Shown: positions 1 to 7,766 of the stretch, in pieces
Layout: the number at the start of each line of letters is the position of its first letter
Position numbering within the stretch: the stretch's first letter is position 1
Origin: Candidatus Scybalocola faecipullorum
Lineage (GTDB): Bacteria; Bacillota; Clostridia; Lachnospirales; Lachnospiraceae
NCBI GenBank assembly: GCA_018716485.1
Contig: DVJY01000052.1
Coordinates: 1-42,478 of the forward strand
DNA: 42,478 nt
Direction: 5' to 3'
Translations under genes and position numbers: made by a program
Notes under the pieces: generated by a model
Told to the model about the DNA's origin: nothing
Database searches by the model: none
Seen by the model: only the letters and a program-made list of their open reading frames with translations

Positions 1-611
1 AAGTTTGTGCAGTCGTAGTACAGGATTTTTTTGTTCCTGGGATGGACAAAGTTGGAATTCTGGTAGAGTTCACTCTGTATAAAATCGGATTCCTCAGCAA
101 GGACGGAAAGGGCACGGTAAACATCCTGTAATGAGTATTTGGGCGGTTCCAACAGGGTCTTGCAGTACGCATAGCTTTCCCGTTTGCTGGAGGGATGGAG
201 AATACGGGCATAGATCAGGTCTGTTAAAATGGCGTGGAGATCATACAGATATTTATGGCGGCCTTTGATGGAACGGCAGATCTTATCCAGGCGAAGTTCG
301 GTAACAAGGGACTGGAGAAAGAGATATCCAACGTTAAAAAGGCGCTGCTCATTTGGGGCGATACGTGCTCCCTGAGAAAAATCTATAGAAACTTTCCCGT
401 TTTTCTGATTATAGAGTTCTGTTTCTTTTCGTGCTTCGTTTTTGGCCCATGCCAGCATCATATCTTTGTCTCCGTCAAACTGAGCGATGAGATCGTTAAA
501 TTTTCCGAGTTTTTTATAGATACGGGAAGATGATTTTCCATCCTCTTTCCGAAACGATTGATAAATATATACATCTTTATTATTTTTACTGCCTGTAATA
601 GCGATATACAT
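1..611 (-). CDS. IS1634-like transposase, N-terminal part (runs off left edge)
   Basis: An uninterrupted minus-strand reading frame runs from an ATG at 611 to the window edge, about 203 codons with no stop. It begins MYIAITGSKNNKDVYIYQS and later reads RSIKGRHKYLYDLHAILTDL. The last visible residues, ILYYDCTN, resemble the first catalytic Asp region of IS1634/IS4-type DDE transposases, where the Asp is followed by TN. Family members are roughly 550-600 residues, so about two thirds lies outside the window. A TATAAT box about 25 bp upstream of the ATG (TGTACT-N17-TATAAT) could drive it. The N-terminal part has no visible frameshift, so the element may be intact. Family assignment is from motif memory, not a search. 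Confidence 0.8.
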   Translation of the reverse strand, partial: MYIAITGSKNNKDVYIYQSFRKEDGKSSSRIYKKLGKFNDLIAQFDGDKDMMLAWAKNEARKETELYNQKNGKVSIDFSQGARIAPNEQRLFNVGYLFLQSLVTELRLDKICRSIKGRHKYLYDLHAILTDLIYARILHPSSKRESYAYCKTLLEPPKYSLQDVYRALSVLAEESDFIQSELYQNSNFVHPRNKKILYYDCTN

Positions 612-941
612 GATAAAAAAACGCCTCTCTTTTCTTTTTATTATAACACACTATTACAAACAAGTACAGAGAAAAACATAAAATTTGACAAAAAAATGCA
701 GGCTTTATGCGGCCTGCAAGGTATTTTTGATTTATTCAACTGTAAAACTCCCGTCAACATGCGCTCTTGCAGTTTTTTTAATACAGGTTTATAATAAATA
801 TGTCTTCCAGTTCCGGACGGAGTGCGGTTTTGCCCGTATAGCCGGTGTCTAAGCTCACTTAAAGAATATTTCTTAGAAACACGCGGCTGCTGGAGGATTT
901 TTAATATTCTGCCGAAACATTCGATATTGGGGGAAATTTCA
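612..941. other. Intergenic region with IS end and small hairpin
   Basis: This 330-bp stretch holds the transposase promoter and a perfect 7-bp inverted repeat, TGCAGGC (697-703) and GCCTGCA (712-718), with an 8-base loop. The hairpin probably lies near the end of the insertion sequence, but I could not define the terminal inverted repeat or a target duplication. The reading frame of the downstream YdcF gene is open back to 798, but codons before 942 look unrelated to that family. I see no gene here. Confidence 0.45.
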
Positions 942-1556
942 TTGAGAAGTTTTTTAAAAGATATGACTGATTTTATATTTGTATCTGATCAGCCTCAAGA
1001 AGCTGATATTATTTTTATTCCGGGAGGCTCATACGGCGCAATCTGCTGCACTGCCGCCAATCTTTGGCAGCGCAATTTTGCGCCGTATATTCTCCCTTCC
1101 GGACGTTACAGTAAACTTACCGGGAAATTTTCAGGTCCTTCTGAAGAAGATTTTTTGCTGCCATTCACAAAGGATACAGCCAAAATGGCCTTTTCCACAG
1201 AATATGACTATTTCCACGCACTGCTTCACCAAGCGGGCATTCCCGAAAATGCCATTCTCAAGGAAAATCAGGCCACGTTCACTTACGAAAATGCACTTTT
1301 TTCCCGAAAAGTAACCGACCGTCTCGGGATGCGTATACGAAAGGCTATTTTATGTCCTCAGGCTTATCACGCAAGACGCTGCCTGCTGTACTATAAAGTG
1401 GCTTTCCCTGAAACACAATTTTTTGTCTGCCCGACAGTTACCCGGGATATTTCTCAGGACAACTGGTTTTTGGACGAAGAAAAAACAGAGGCAGTGCTTG
1501 GGGAAATCGAACGGTGCGGCTCTCAGTTTCATGAAATTATCCGACAACTTCGGTAG
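942..1556 (+). CDS. YdcF-like (DUF218) protein
   Basis: About 204 residues with the DUF218/YdcF core: ADIIFIPGGSYG near the N-terminus, YILPSGRYS, an acidic FSTEYDYFHALL stretch, and CPQAYHARRCLLYY near the C-terminus. The family is linked to envelope or vancomycin-related phenotypes (SanA) and to unknown enzymes that may bind nucleotide-like ligands; the reaction is not known. I chose TTG at 942 because TTGGGGGAAA sits just upstream and homologues have a few residues before TDFIF. ATG at 963 and GTG at 822 are alternatives. The 3' end overlaps the convergent HAD gene by 20 bp. Confidence 0.7.
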   Translation: MRSFLKDMTDFIFVSDQPQEADIIFIPGGSYGAICCTAANLWQRNFAPYILPSGRYSKLTGKFSGPSEEDFLLPFTKDTAKMAFSTEYDYFHALLHQAGIPENAILKENQATFTYENALFSRKVTDRLGMRIRKAILCPQAYHARRCLLYYKVAFPETQFFVCPTVTRDISQDNWFLDEEKTEAVLGEIERCGSQFHEIIRQLR

Positions 1557-3000
1557 GCAGGAGACGGCAAAGCGCATAAACGACACCATTGCTGTCATTG
1601 TTTTTTGTCACTGTATCTGCCGCGGCCTTCACCGGATCTGCTGCATTTTCCATCGCTACGCCTAATCCCGCAAATTCCAGCATCGACTGATCATTATATC
1701 CATCGCCAAATGCAATCAGCGAATCTTTCGGCAAATGCAGTCTTTCCAAAAGCTGCGCCAACGCCTTCGCCTTATGAATACCGGGCGCCATAATTTCAAG
1801 AAAATACGGCTCAGATCGGTATACGCTCAGTATATTTTCAAATCGTTTCTGCAATTCTTTTTCAGCTTTTTCTAAAATATACTTATCACCGGCTATAATA
1901 CATTTTTCCATTGGAAAGTTTACATAATTTTCAAAATTCTCTACTTCTTTTATATCCATATGGTTGATGGAAGCTTCTTTTATGACATAACAATCTTTGC
2001 TGTTCTCCGTCACAAGATGATCATCTTCATAGGTTAATAATGCTGCGCTATATTCCTTTGATGTCCCTGCCAACTCTAAAGCCATCTCTGCGCATATATT
2101 TTCCGAAAATATCGTCTCACCGGCAAAGCAGTCAAAAAGACATGCACCGTTAAAGGCTAATATATAACCGCCATACTTTGATAACTCAAGTTCTTCCGCT
2201 AAAGGCATCACACCGTATACTGGCCGTCCTGAGGCCAATACAATCCTGATACCTTGCTGCTGGACTTTCATTAAAAGATTTCGGGTCTCTTTTGTCAATT
2301 CTTTCTTTGAATTTGTCAGCGTCCCGTCCAAATCAAAAGCAAGCAGACGGCATGCTGTCATATCTTTTTTCCAAAGGTAAAAAATCAAATCCGTAATCTG
2401 TTCCAGAAGAATATCCGCATCTTTTAATTCTTCGGCTTTTCCATAACCATACAAACATCCCGCAAATGAAATACCATTATTTTTTGCCGCCTCTTTGTCA
2501 TAAAATCGATCGCCAACCATAACTGCCCATTCAGGCTGTTCTCGTTCCAGCAGTACATTCAGTATCTCATCTTTAGTTTTTCCGACAGGTACAGGATACA
2601 CCCTGTCAATCCATTCATATAGCCCTATTTTTTTCAAAGTTCCGCATATATGTTCCATACTGGAGTTATTTGAACAGACAACAACTGTATATCCATGCAG
2701 TTTCAGCCATTTAAGCAATTTAGCCGCACCATAATAAGCCTCGTGACATTCACTATACCTGTCTTTCATATAAATACTGACTTTCTTCCAAAATACACTT
2801 CCCATTTTTTCGGCATCGGCGCCAAAGAACCGCACATTCGTGTCTTCATCTTTGGCACCGAATGTATCCAGCACCTGTGCTTTTGTCACTGATGTAATAC
2901 CCATATCTGCCAGCGCATCTAGGATGGCCGGCGCAGCGCATGTCTCTGTTTTATTTAAAGTCCCATCCATGTCAAAAATAATCAGTTTTTTATCCATCAT
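1537..3000 (-). CDS. Fused double HAD phosphatase
   Basis: 487 residues carrying two complete haloacid dehalogenase domains. Domain 1 (about 1-210) is subfamily I-like: DMDGT at 10-14, SNN at 110-112, K141, and GDRFYD at 163-168. Domain 2 (about 215-487) is Cof-type (IIB): DLDGTLTNS at 223-231, ASGRP, AFNGA, and GDGYNDQSM near the C-terminus. Both keep the nucleophile and acid Asp residues, so both should be active phosphatases. The gene follows the second SIS gene with a TAATG one-base overlap and is the last gene of the Frl-type operon. A role in removing sugar phosphates made by this pathway is inference. An in-frame ATG at residue 214 could start domain 2 separately. Confidence 0.8.
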   Translation of the reverse strand: MMDKKLIIFDMDGTLNKTETCAAPAILDALADMGITSVTKAQVLDTFGAKDEDTNVRFFGADAEKMGSVFWKKVSIYMKDRYSECHEAYYGAAKLLKWLKLHGYTVVVCSNNSSMEHICGTLKKIGLYEWIDRVYPVPVGKTKDEILNVLLEREQPEWAVMVGDRFYDKEAAKNNGISFAGCLYGYGKAEELKDADILLEQITDLIFYLWKKDMTACRLLAFDLDGTLTNSKKELTKETRNLLMKVQQQGIRIVLASGRPVYGVMPLAEELELSKYGGYILAFNGACLFDCFAGETIFSENICAEMALELAGTSKEYSAALLTYEDDHLVTENSKDCYVIKEASINHMDIKEVENFENYVNFPMEKCIIAGDKYILEKAEKELQKRFENILSVYRSEPYFLEIMAPGIHKAKALAQLLERLHLPKDSLIAFGDGYNDQSMLEFAGLGVAMENAADPVKAAADTVTKNNDSNGVVYALCRLLPTEVVG

Positions 3001-4013
3001 TAGTATTCCATCTGACGGTAATATCTTCTTGTTGTCAACGGATGATTACGCTCTTTCTCAAGATGGCAGCTTAAACGTTCTGTAATTGCATACATAATCA
3101 TTGGAGATACAATTTTTCTGTATTCCTGTTTTGTAAATGGCAGTTCAACTTCTTTTGTATCAAAAACATTGATCACTTCTGTAATATTTTTTGAAAAATT
3201 CATCACTCGATCCATCAACGGCCGTGTTTCATCTTCTCCGTAGAATAAAATTAAACTTGTATCTTTTTCTACCAATTCGAGAGTTCCATGGAAAAATTCT
3301 GCTGCGTGGATAGACTTTGTTTTGATCCACTGCATTTCTTCCAAAATGCACATAGCATAGTCATAAGCTTCACCCCACAGCATCCCCGAACCGATAACCA
3401 TATGGTACGGTGTATCTTTATGTTCCGCAGCCATTTTGGCACATCTGTCCTCATAACTTTCTTTTGCTTTCAGCAAATAAGGAACGATGCCGGCATATTC
3501 TTCCATAAACTGATCATAGTCCGGAAACTGTCCTGCATTCTTTAAAAATCTTGCCAGCAGCGTGATCATATATGTATAGATCGCCTCACACAGACAATCA
3601 TCTTCGGCAAAACTGAAAAACTTATAATCCGCATATTCACATACCGGCGTATTGTCGTTGGATACATAAACCATTGTTCTTGCTCCGGCTTCTTTGCAGA
3701 ATTTTGCTGCCGCGACAATCTCTTTTGTATTTCCGCTGCGTGTAGAAAAAACACAAACCGAATCTTTTGTAAACTTTTTCGGCGGCGCTGCCATAAATTC
3801 AGCAGCAATCACACTGTGTGTTTCAATATCCGAACTTGTGTCCAGCCAGAATTTCATCGGAAGTGAATGGGCATATGTACCGCCGCATCCAATAAAAAAT
3901 ATGTTGGAATATCCTTGAGCACACACTTCATCAACAGCTGCCTCAATCTGCGGCCTTAATGCGATCGCATCACTGACAACTTTCTCGTAACGTGGAACAT
4001 TAAAATTAAACAT
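3000..4013 (-). CDS. SIS-domain sugar-phosphate deglycase/isomerase (second FrlB-like)
   Basis: 337 residues from the ATG at 4013, preceded by AAGGAGGAAACC. Two SIS domains are visible: FFIGCGGTYAHSLP near 42-55 and STRSGNTKEIVAAA near 90-103, then IGSGMLWGEAYDYA and the AAEFFHGTLELVEK block that ends in the conserved E-K. FrlB-type enzymes split fructosamine 6-phosphates into glucose 6-phosphate and an amine. This copy is clearly divergent from the FrlB-like protein at 9092-10096, so it may act on a different conjugate. It has its own promoter/operator upstream and overlaps the following HAD gene by one base. AgaS-like isomerase activity remains possible. Confidence 0.8.
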   Translation of the reverse strand: MFNFNVPRYEKVVSDAIALRPQIEAAVDEVCAQGYSNIFFIGCGGTYAHSLPMKFWLDTSSDIETHSVIAAEFMAAPPKKFTKDSVCVFSTRSGNTKEIVAAAKFCKEAGARTMVYVSNDNTPVCEYADYKFFSFAEDDCLCEAIYTYMITLLARFLKNAGQFPDYDQFMEEYAGIVPYLLKAKESYEDRCAKMAAEHKDTPYHMVIGSGMLWGEAYDYAMCILEEMQWIKTKSIHAAEFFHGTLELVEKDTSLILFYGEDETRPLMDRVMNFSKNITEVINVFDTKEVELPFTKQEYRKIVSPMIMYAITERLSCHLEKERNHPLTTRRYYRQMEY

Positions 4014-4042
4014 ATGGTTTCCTCCTTTATTTTTTGTTTTGT

Positions 4043-4071
4043 TATAATACATCATAATACAAGTTTGACAA
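4043..4071 (-). promoter_or_regulatory. Internal promoter with tandem operator for second SIS gene
   Basis: On the minus strand TTGTCA (4071-4066) is followed after 16 bp by TATTAT (4049-4044). Two 10-bp units, TTGTATTATG (4062-4053) and ATGTATTATA (4052-4043), cover the spacer and -10 box. The same unit occurs three times at the main operon promoter near 10146-10175 (first 19 bases match at 17 positions), which suggests a shared regulator. Confidence 0.55.
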
Positions 4072-4084
4072 AAAATCAATACTT

Positions 4085-4999
4085 TTATCGGCTGTTATGA
4101 TCTTTTTTCGGCTGTATATTTACAAGCAGCAATGCTGCAAATATCACCATACAGCCAATAAAAAAACGGGGTGTCACCGGATCATGGAGACAGATAATGG
4201 AGAAGACTGCTCCTGAAACAGATTCCATTGACAGAATCATTGCCGCTTTATTTTCAGCAACATATTTCTGTCCGAATGACTGCAGGATCATCCCCGCTGC
4301 CATACCTAAAACGCCGCTGTAAATAAGGCATATTTGTATATTCGGCAAAAGGATCTGCCTGTCCGGCACAGTTTCTGTGACCATACAGGCGATCACTGAA
4401 AAAATTGCTGCAAATACAAGCTGCATGCCGCCTAATATCAGCGGATCATGCCGTTTTGCAAAATGACCGTTCAGAGCAATATGCAAGGCGAATCCCACAC
4501 TGGCTCCAAATGTAATAAAGTCACCGCTTTGGATATTTCCAAAACCGCTGCCGACAGAAATGATCCCGATACCGGCTAATGCCAAGACTGCTGCCGCCAT
4601 ATTTACCGCGCTCAAACGTGTCTTAAAAAGCAGTCTCATAAAGAATGGGACAATGACCACATACGCTCCCGTAATAAAAGCATTTTTCCCGGCTGTCGTA
4701 TATTGACATCCGATAGACTGCAGCCATTTTGATATAAAAAGCGCGGCTCCCATCACCATTGCTTCTGTCAAAACACCTTTTTTTAAAAGTTCATGCCGTT
4801 TAATAAAAATCAGCGGCGCTGCGCCCAATGCGCCATAAATATAGCAGCCTGCCGTCAAAATAAGCGGATCTGTATGAACATTAAGGGCTATTTTTGTTAC
4901 TACATAAGAATATCCCCATATAGTAACTGAACAGACCATAGCCCACGGCGCAAACGCGCGCACCAGATCGTATTTTGTTTTTACATGATTGCCGCGCAT
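4085..4999 (-). CDS. EamA/DMT family transporter
   Basis: 304 residues with about ten hydrophobic segments arranged as two EamA repeats, for example MVCSVTIWGYSYVVTKIA at the start and ENKAAMILSMESVSGAVFS in the second half. The glycine/proline pattern TTAGKNAFITGAYVVIVPFF is typical of the drug/metabolite transporter superfamily. The ATG at 4999 abuts the TAA of the kinase gene (TAAATG), with AAGGAGAAG just before it, so translation is probably coupled. Position inside a glycated amino acid operon suggests export of a released amine or amino acid; the substrate cannot be read from sequence. Confidence 0.85.
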   Translation of the reverse strand: MRGNHVKTKYDLVRAFAPWAMVCSVTIWGYSYVVTKIALNVHTDPLILTAGCYIYGALGAAPLIFIKRHELLKKGVLTEAMVMGAALFISKWLQSIGCQYTTAGKNAFITGAYVVIVPFFMRLLFKTRLSAVNMAAAVLALAGIGIISVGSGFGNIQSGDFITFGASVGFALHIALNGHFAKRHDPLILGGMQLVFAAIFSVIACMVTETVPDRQILLPNIQICLIYSGVLGMAAGMILQSFGQKYVAENKAAMILSMESVSGAVFSIICLHDPVTPRFFIGCMVIFAALLLVNIQPKKDHNSR

Positions 5000-5923
5000 T
5001 TACTTCTCCTTATAATCCGAAATCGGAATTCCGAATCCGTATGCGCCTTTGATCCGGCATGTATACCGGGCACGCAGATTTCCCATACACATCGCCGATT
5101 CAATAATATGAGCCATCGCGTCAAGTCTGTTTTTTTCCGTAATAAAATTTCCCTGTGCATTTGCAAGCATATGATCTACTTTTTTCTTATAATCAATATA
5201 AGTTGTTATGAAGCCTGAAATCCATGAGTCGCCGCATCCTGTCGTATCTACAGCGCCGCCTTCCGCGTTATACGGTTCTTTTTTATAGACTTTATGTCCA
5301 TCATAAACCCATGCGCCTTTTGTTCCCATTGTCATAACTGCCAGACAGCATCCAAACTGATCGACCGCATCCCGCATCATATTTAAATTTTCCACAGCAG
5401 ACAGTTCATCTCTGCCGGAAAAAAGTATGTAGTCTGCAGACTGACTGATTTTTTTCACCTTCTCCTCAGTCCATACTGTAGAAAAATCGTAGATCACTGG
5501 TATGCCGGCTGCTTTAAGTTTTCCTAATTCATCATCAAAATAACTGTAGCAGCTTGTATGGACAATATCGAAATCTTTCAAATAGCGTATCAGTTCAGGT
5601 GTAAATACAAGCGGATCCGATTTAACAAGTCCGCCGTCATTTTCATCGCCAAGGATTCTTTCCCCGTCGATCAGGCGGCATGTGCATCTCCCGGTCTCCC
5701 CATGCTTGATCACACACTGGCTGACATCTACATGATTTTTTCTCAATGAATCCATGACAATATCCGCATAGCCGTCATCTGCCATGACACCCACATAGGC
5801 GCTTTGGTGGCCGAGCTGGCTGCAATAAACTGCTGCGTTGACACAGTTGCCTCCCGGATTAATGATCCCATCGATATAATTAATGTCTACAACATTGTCT
5901 CCGACACATGCAATTTTAATCAT
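5000..5923 (-). CDS. frlD: PfkB-family kinase, FrlD-like
   Basis: 307 residues of the ribokinase/PfkB fold. The N-terminal sugar-binding part reads INPGGNCVNAAVYCSQLG, and the C-terminal signature is DTTGCGDSW, whose Asp is the catalytic base. The usual GAGD is GCGD here. FrlD phosphorylates fructoselysine or related fructosamines at C6, giving the substrate for the SIS deglycase. The assignment rests on family plus gene order frlB-O-N-M-D. It starts 21 bp after the permease gene with GGAGGGACAAGG upstream. Another sugar-conjugate substrate is possible. Confidence 0.8.
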   Translation of the reverse strand: MIKIACVGDNVVDINYIDGIINPGGNCVNAAVYCSQLGHQSAYVGVMADDGYADIVMDSLRKNHVDVSQCVIKHGETGRCTCRLIDGERILGDENDGGLVKSDPLVFTPELIRYLKDFDIVHTSCYSYFDDELGKLKAAGIPVIYDFSTVWTEEKVKKISQSADYILFSGRDELSAVENLNMMRDAVDQFGCCLAVMTMGTKGAWVYDGHKVYKKEPYNAEGGAVDTTGCGDSWISGFITTYIDYKKKVDHMLANAQGNFITEKNRLDAMAHIIESAMCMGNLRARYTCRIKGAYGFGIPISDYKEK

Positions 5924-5944
5924 GATCCTTGTCCCTCCAATATT

Positions 5945-6772
5945 TCAGCCTTTAACGGCGCCGGAATTTAAGCCATTAACGAAGTATTTCTGCAGGCAAA
6001 TGTATACGATGATCATTGGCAGCGCCGCCAGTGCCAGACCTGCGATCAAAATACTCCACTGTGTATTTGACGTAGACCTGATGGCAAAAATAGCCAGCGG
6101 TACTGTCTGAAGTTTACGTCCTTCTGTAAATACAAGAGCAAACGCAAAATCATTCCATATATAACGCGCGCTCATTACTGCCGTTGTTGCAATGACCGGC
6201 TTACTCATTTTCATTACGATATTAAAAAATGTATTGATGATCGAACTTCCGTCAATAAATGCAGCCTCTTCCACCTCTACAGGAAGATTAATCATAAATG
6301 ACCACATCAAAAAGAATGAAAACGGAATTCGGTAAGCAACATACGGAATTAAAAGTCCCAGCCGCGTATCATAAAACCCTGTGATCGACAACATTTTATA
6401 GATTGGGATGAGAGAACACTGCGGCGCCAACATCATACCGGATAAAATAAGCATAAATACAAGATATTTATGTTTAAATTGAAAACGTATAATTGCATAT
6501 GCCGCCAACCCCGAAATCAAAACAACAAGTATTGTTCCAATAACCGTGAAAAATAATGAGTTCAATACACTATCTTTAATATAGTTGACCCATACATAAA
6601 TATAGTTGGAAATCTGCCACTCCGACGGTATGGCCCACGGGCTTGAAAAAAGATCACTATCCTTTTTGAAACCGCTGATAAACATCCACGCCAGCGGAAA
6701 AATTGTAATAATCATGTAGATAATACAAAGCACATGGATGACAGCACGTCTGATTTTAGATGCTTTACTCAT
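5945..6772 (-). CDS. frlM: ABC sugar-type permease (MalG family), FrlM-like
   Basis: 275 residues with six predicted membrane helices and the permease EAA motif VEEAAFIDGSSIINTFFNIV about 90 residues from the C-terminus. This is the MalG/CUT1 type inner-membrane permease. It overlaps the preceding permease gene by 4 bp (ATGA), as expected for equimolar partners. Together with FrlN and the binding protein it would import glycated amino acids; no ATPase is encoded in the operon. Confidence 0.88.
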   Translation of the reverse strand: MSKASKIRRAVIHVLCIIYMIITIFPLAWMFISGFKKDSDLFSSPWAIPSEWQISNYIYVWVNYIKDSVLNSLFFTVIGTILVVLISGLAAYAIIRFQFKHKYLVFMLILSGMMLAPQCSLIPIYKMLSITGFYDTRLGLLIPYVAYRIPFSFFLMWSFMINLPVEVEEAAFIDGSSIINTFFNIVMKMSKPVIATTAVMSARYIWNDFAFALVFTEGRKLQTVPLAIFAIRSTSNTQWSILIAGLALAALPMIIVYICLQKYFVNGLNSGAVKG

Positions 6773-7671
6773 GACTTGCCGCCTCCCTTCATCGTCTCTT
6801 TCACGTTATACAGCCGCAATTCTATGAATGAGAATATGAAAGTAATTGCAAATAACAGCACCCCAATGCTGCTGGCATACCCCATATTATCCATTCTAAA
6901 TCCGGTCTCATACATTGTCGTGGCCAGCACTTCTGTTGATTTGCCCGGGCCGCCGCTTGTCATAACATAGACTTCATCAAATACCATAAAAGCACCAATG
7001 ATGGTTACTGTTGTATTCATTAATATTGTGGATTTGATCATTGGAATGGTGATTTTGAAAAATGACTGCACACTGTTGGCGCCGTCGATTTTTGCGGATT
7101 CATAAATTTCTGTAGGTACATTCTGAAGCCCTACTGTATAAAGCATGACCATTTCACCTGTATACTGCCACTGTGAGACCATAATAATCGCCCACATGGC
7201 TGTTTTAGAATCGCCGAGCCAGTCATGCGCAAACGCTCCAAGCCCTATCTTCTCCAGTAAAGGATTAATAAAACCGATCGACGGACTATAGGCGATAACC
7301 CATAAAAGTCCGATCGCTGTTAAAGAAATAACCGCCGGAATAAAAATGATTACCCGGGTTGCTGTGGCAAAACGTCTGCTTGCAACAACATTCAGTATAT
7401 GGGCGATCACAAGACCAAGTCCTACTTGAAAGATCAAAGAAACGACCGCATATTTGACATTGTTAAGGAAAGCATGCCACACTTCGCCGTCTGTAAAAAG
7501 TTTTTGATAATATTTCAGCCCGACAAAATCCATTGTTTTTGAGTAGGCTGTCCATTTAAAAAAACTGTAGTAAATATTTAAAAGCACCGGCAGAAAAATC
7601 AGAAATACAACAAGTATCACTGCCGGCAAAAGAAATAATGCCAATATTTTTTTATTTTTATATATTGCCAT
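6769..7671 (-). CDS. frlN: ABC sugar-type permease (MalF family), FrlN-like
   Basis: 300 residues with a first helix near residues 10-30 (ILALFLLPAVILVVFLIFL), the long second-helix region typical of MalF-like CUT1 permeases, and an EAA motif (YESAKIDGANSVQSFFKI). The C-terminal segment GGPGKSTEVLATTMYE is conserved in this family. GGGGGACT precedes the ATG at 7671. It is separated from the binding-protein gene by 95 bp with a strong hairpin, which fits a lower membrane-protein output than binding protein. Confidence 0.88.
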   Translation of the reverse strand: MAIYKNKKILALFLLPAVILVVFLIFLPVLLNIYYSFFKWTAYSKTMDFVGLKYYQKLFTDGEVWHAFLNNVKYAVVSLIFQVGLGLVIAHILNVVASRRFATATRVIIFIPAVISLTAIGLLWVIAYSPSIGFINPLLEKIGLGAFAHDWLGDSKTAMWAIIMVSQWQYTGEMVMLYTVGLQNVPTEIYESAKIDGANSVQSFFKITIPMIKSTILMNTTVTIIGAFMVFDEVYVMTSGGPGKSTEVLATTMYETGFRMDNMGYASSIGVLLFAITFIFSFIELRLYNVKETMKGGGKS

Positions 7672-7720
7672 ACAAAAGTCCCCCCATCTTCATCTCAGGG
7701 CCTTTACAGCTTATTTGTCA

Positions 7721-7743
7721 GGACCCGCCGTATATGCGGGTCC
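7721..7743 (-). terminator. Intercistronic hairpin between binding protein and permeases
   Basis: Perfect 8-bp inverted repeat GGACCCGC/GCGGGTCC with a 7-base loop, no long U-run after it on the minus strand. Its place just after the binding-protein gene suggests mRNA protection or partial attenuation rather than full termination. Confidence 0.55.
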
Positions 7744-7766
7744 CAATATATGTCTGTATCGATTGC

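Noticed and set aside
234-794. Two small plus-strand frames at the left edge
   Set aside because: The first is antisense to the transposase and the second spans the IS end; neither has a ribosome site or a recognisable domain.
822-941. N-terminal extension of the YdcF-like gene from GTG 822
   Set aside because: The extra 40 residues show no resemblance to the family and no ribosome site precedes 822, while TTG 942 has a G-rich one.
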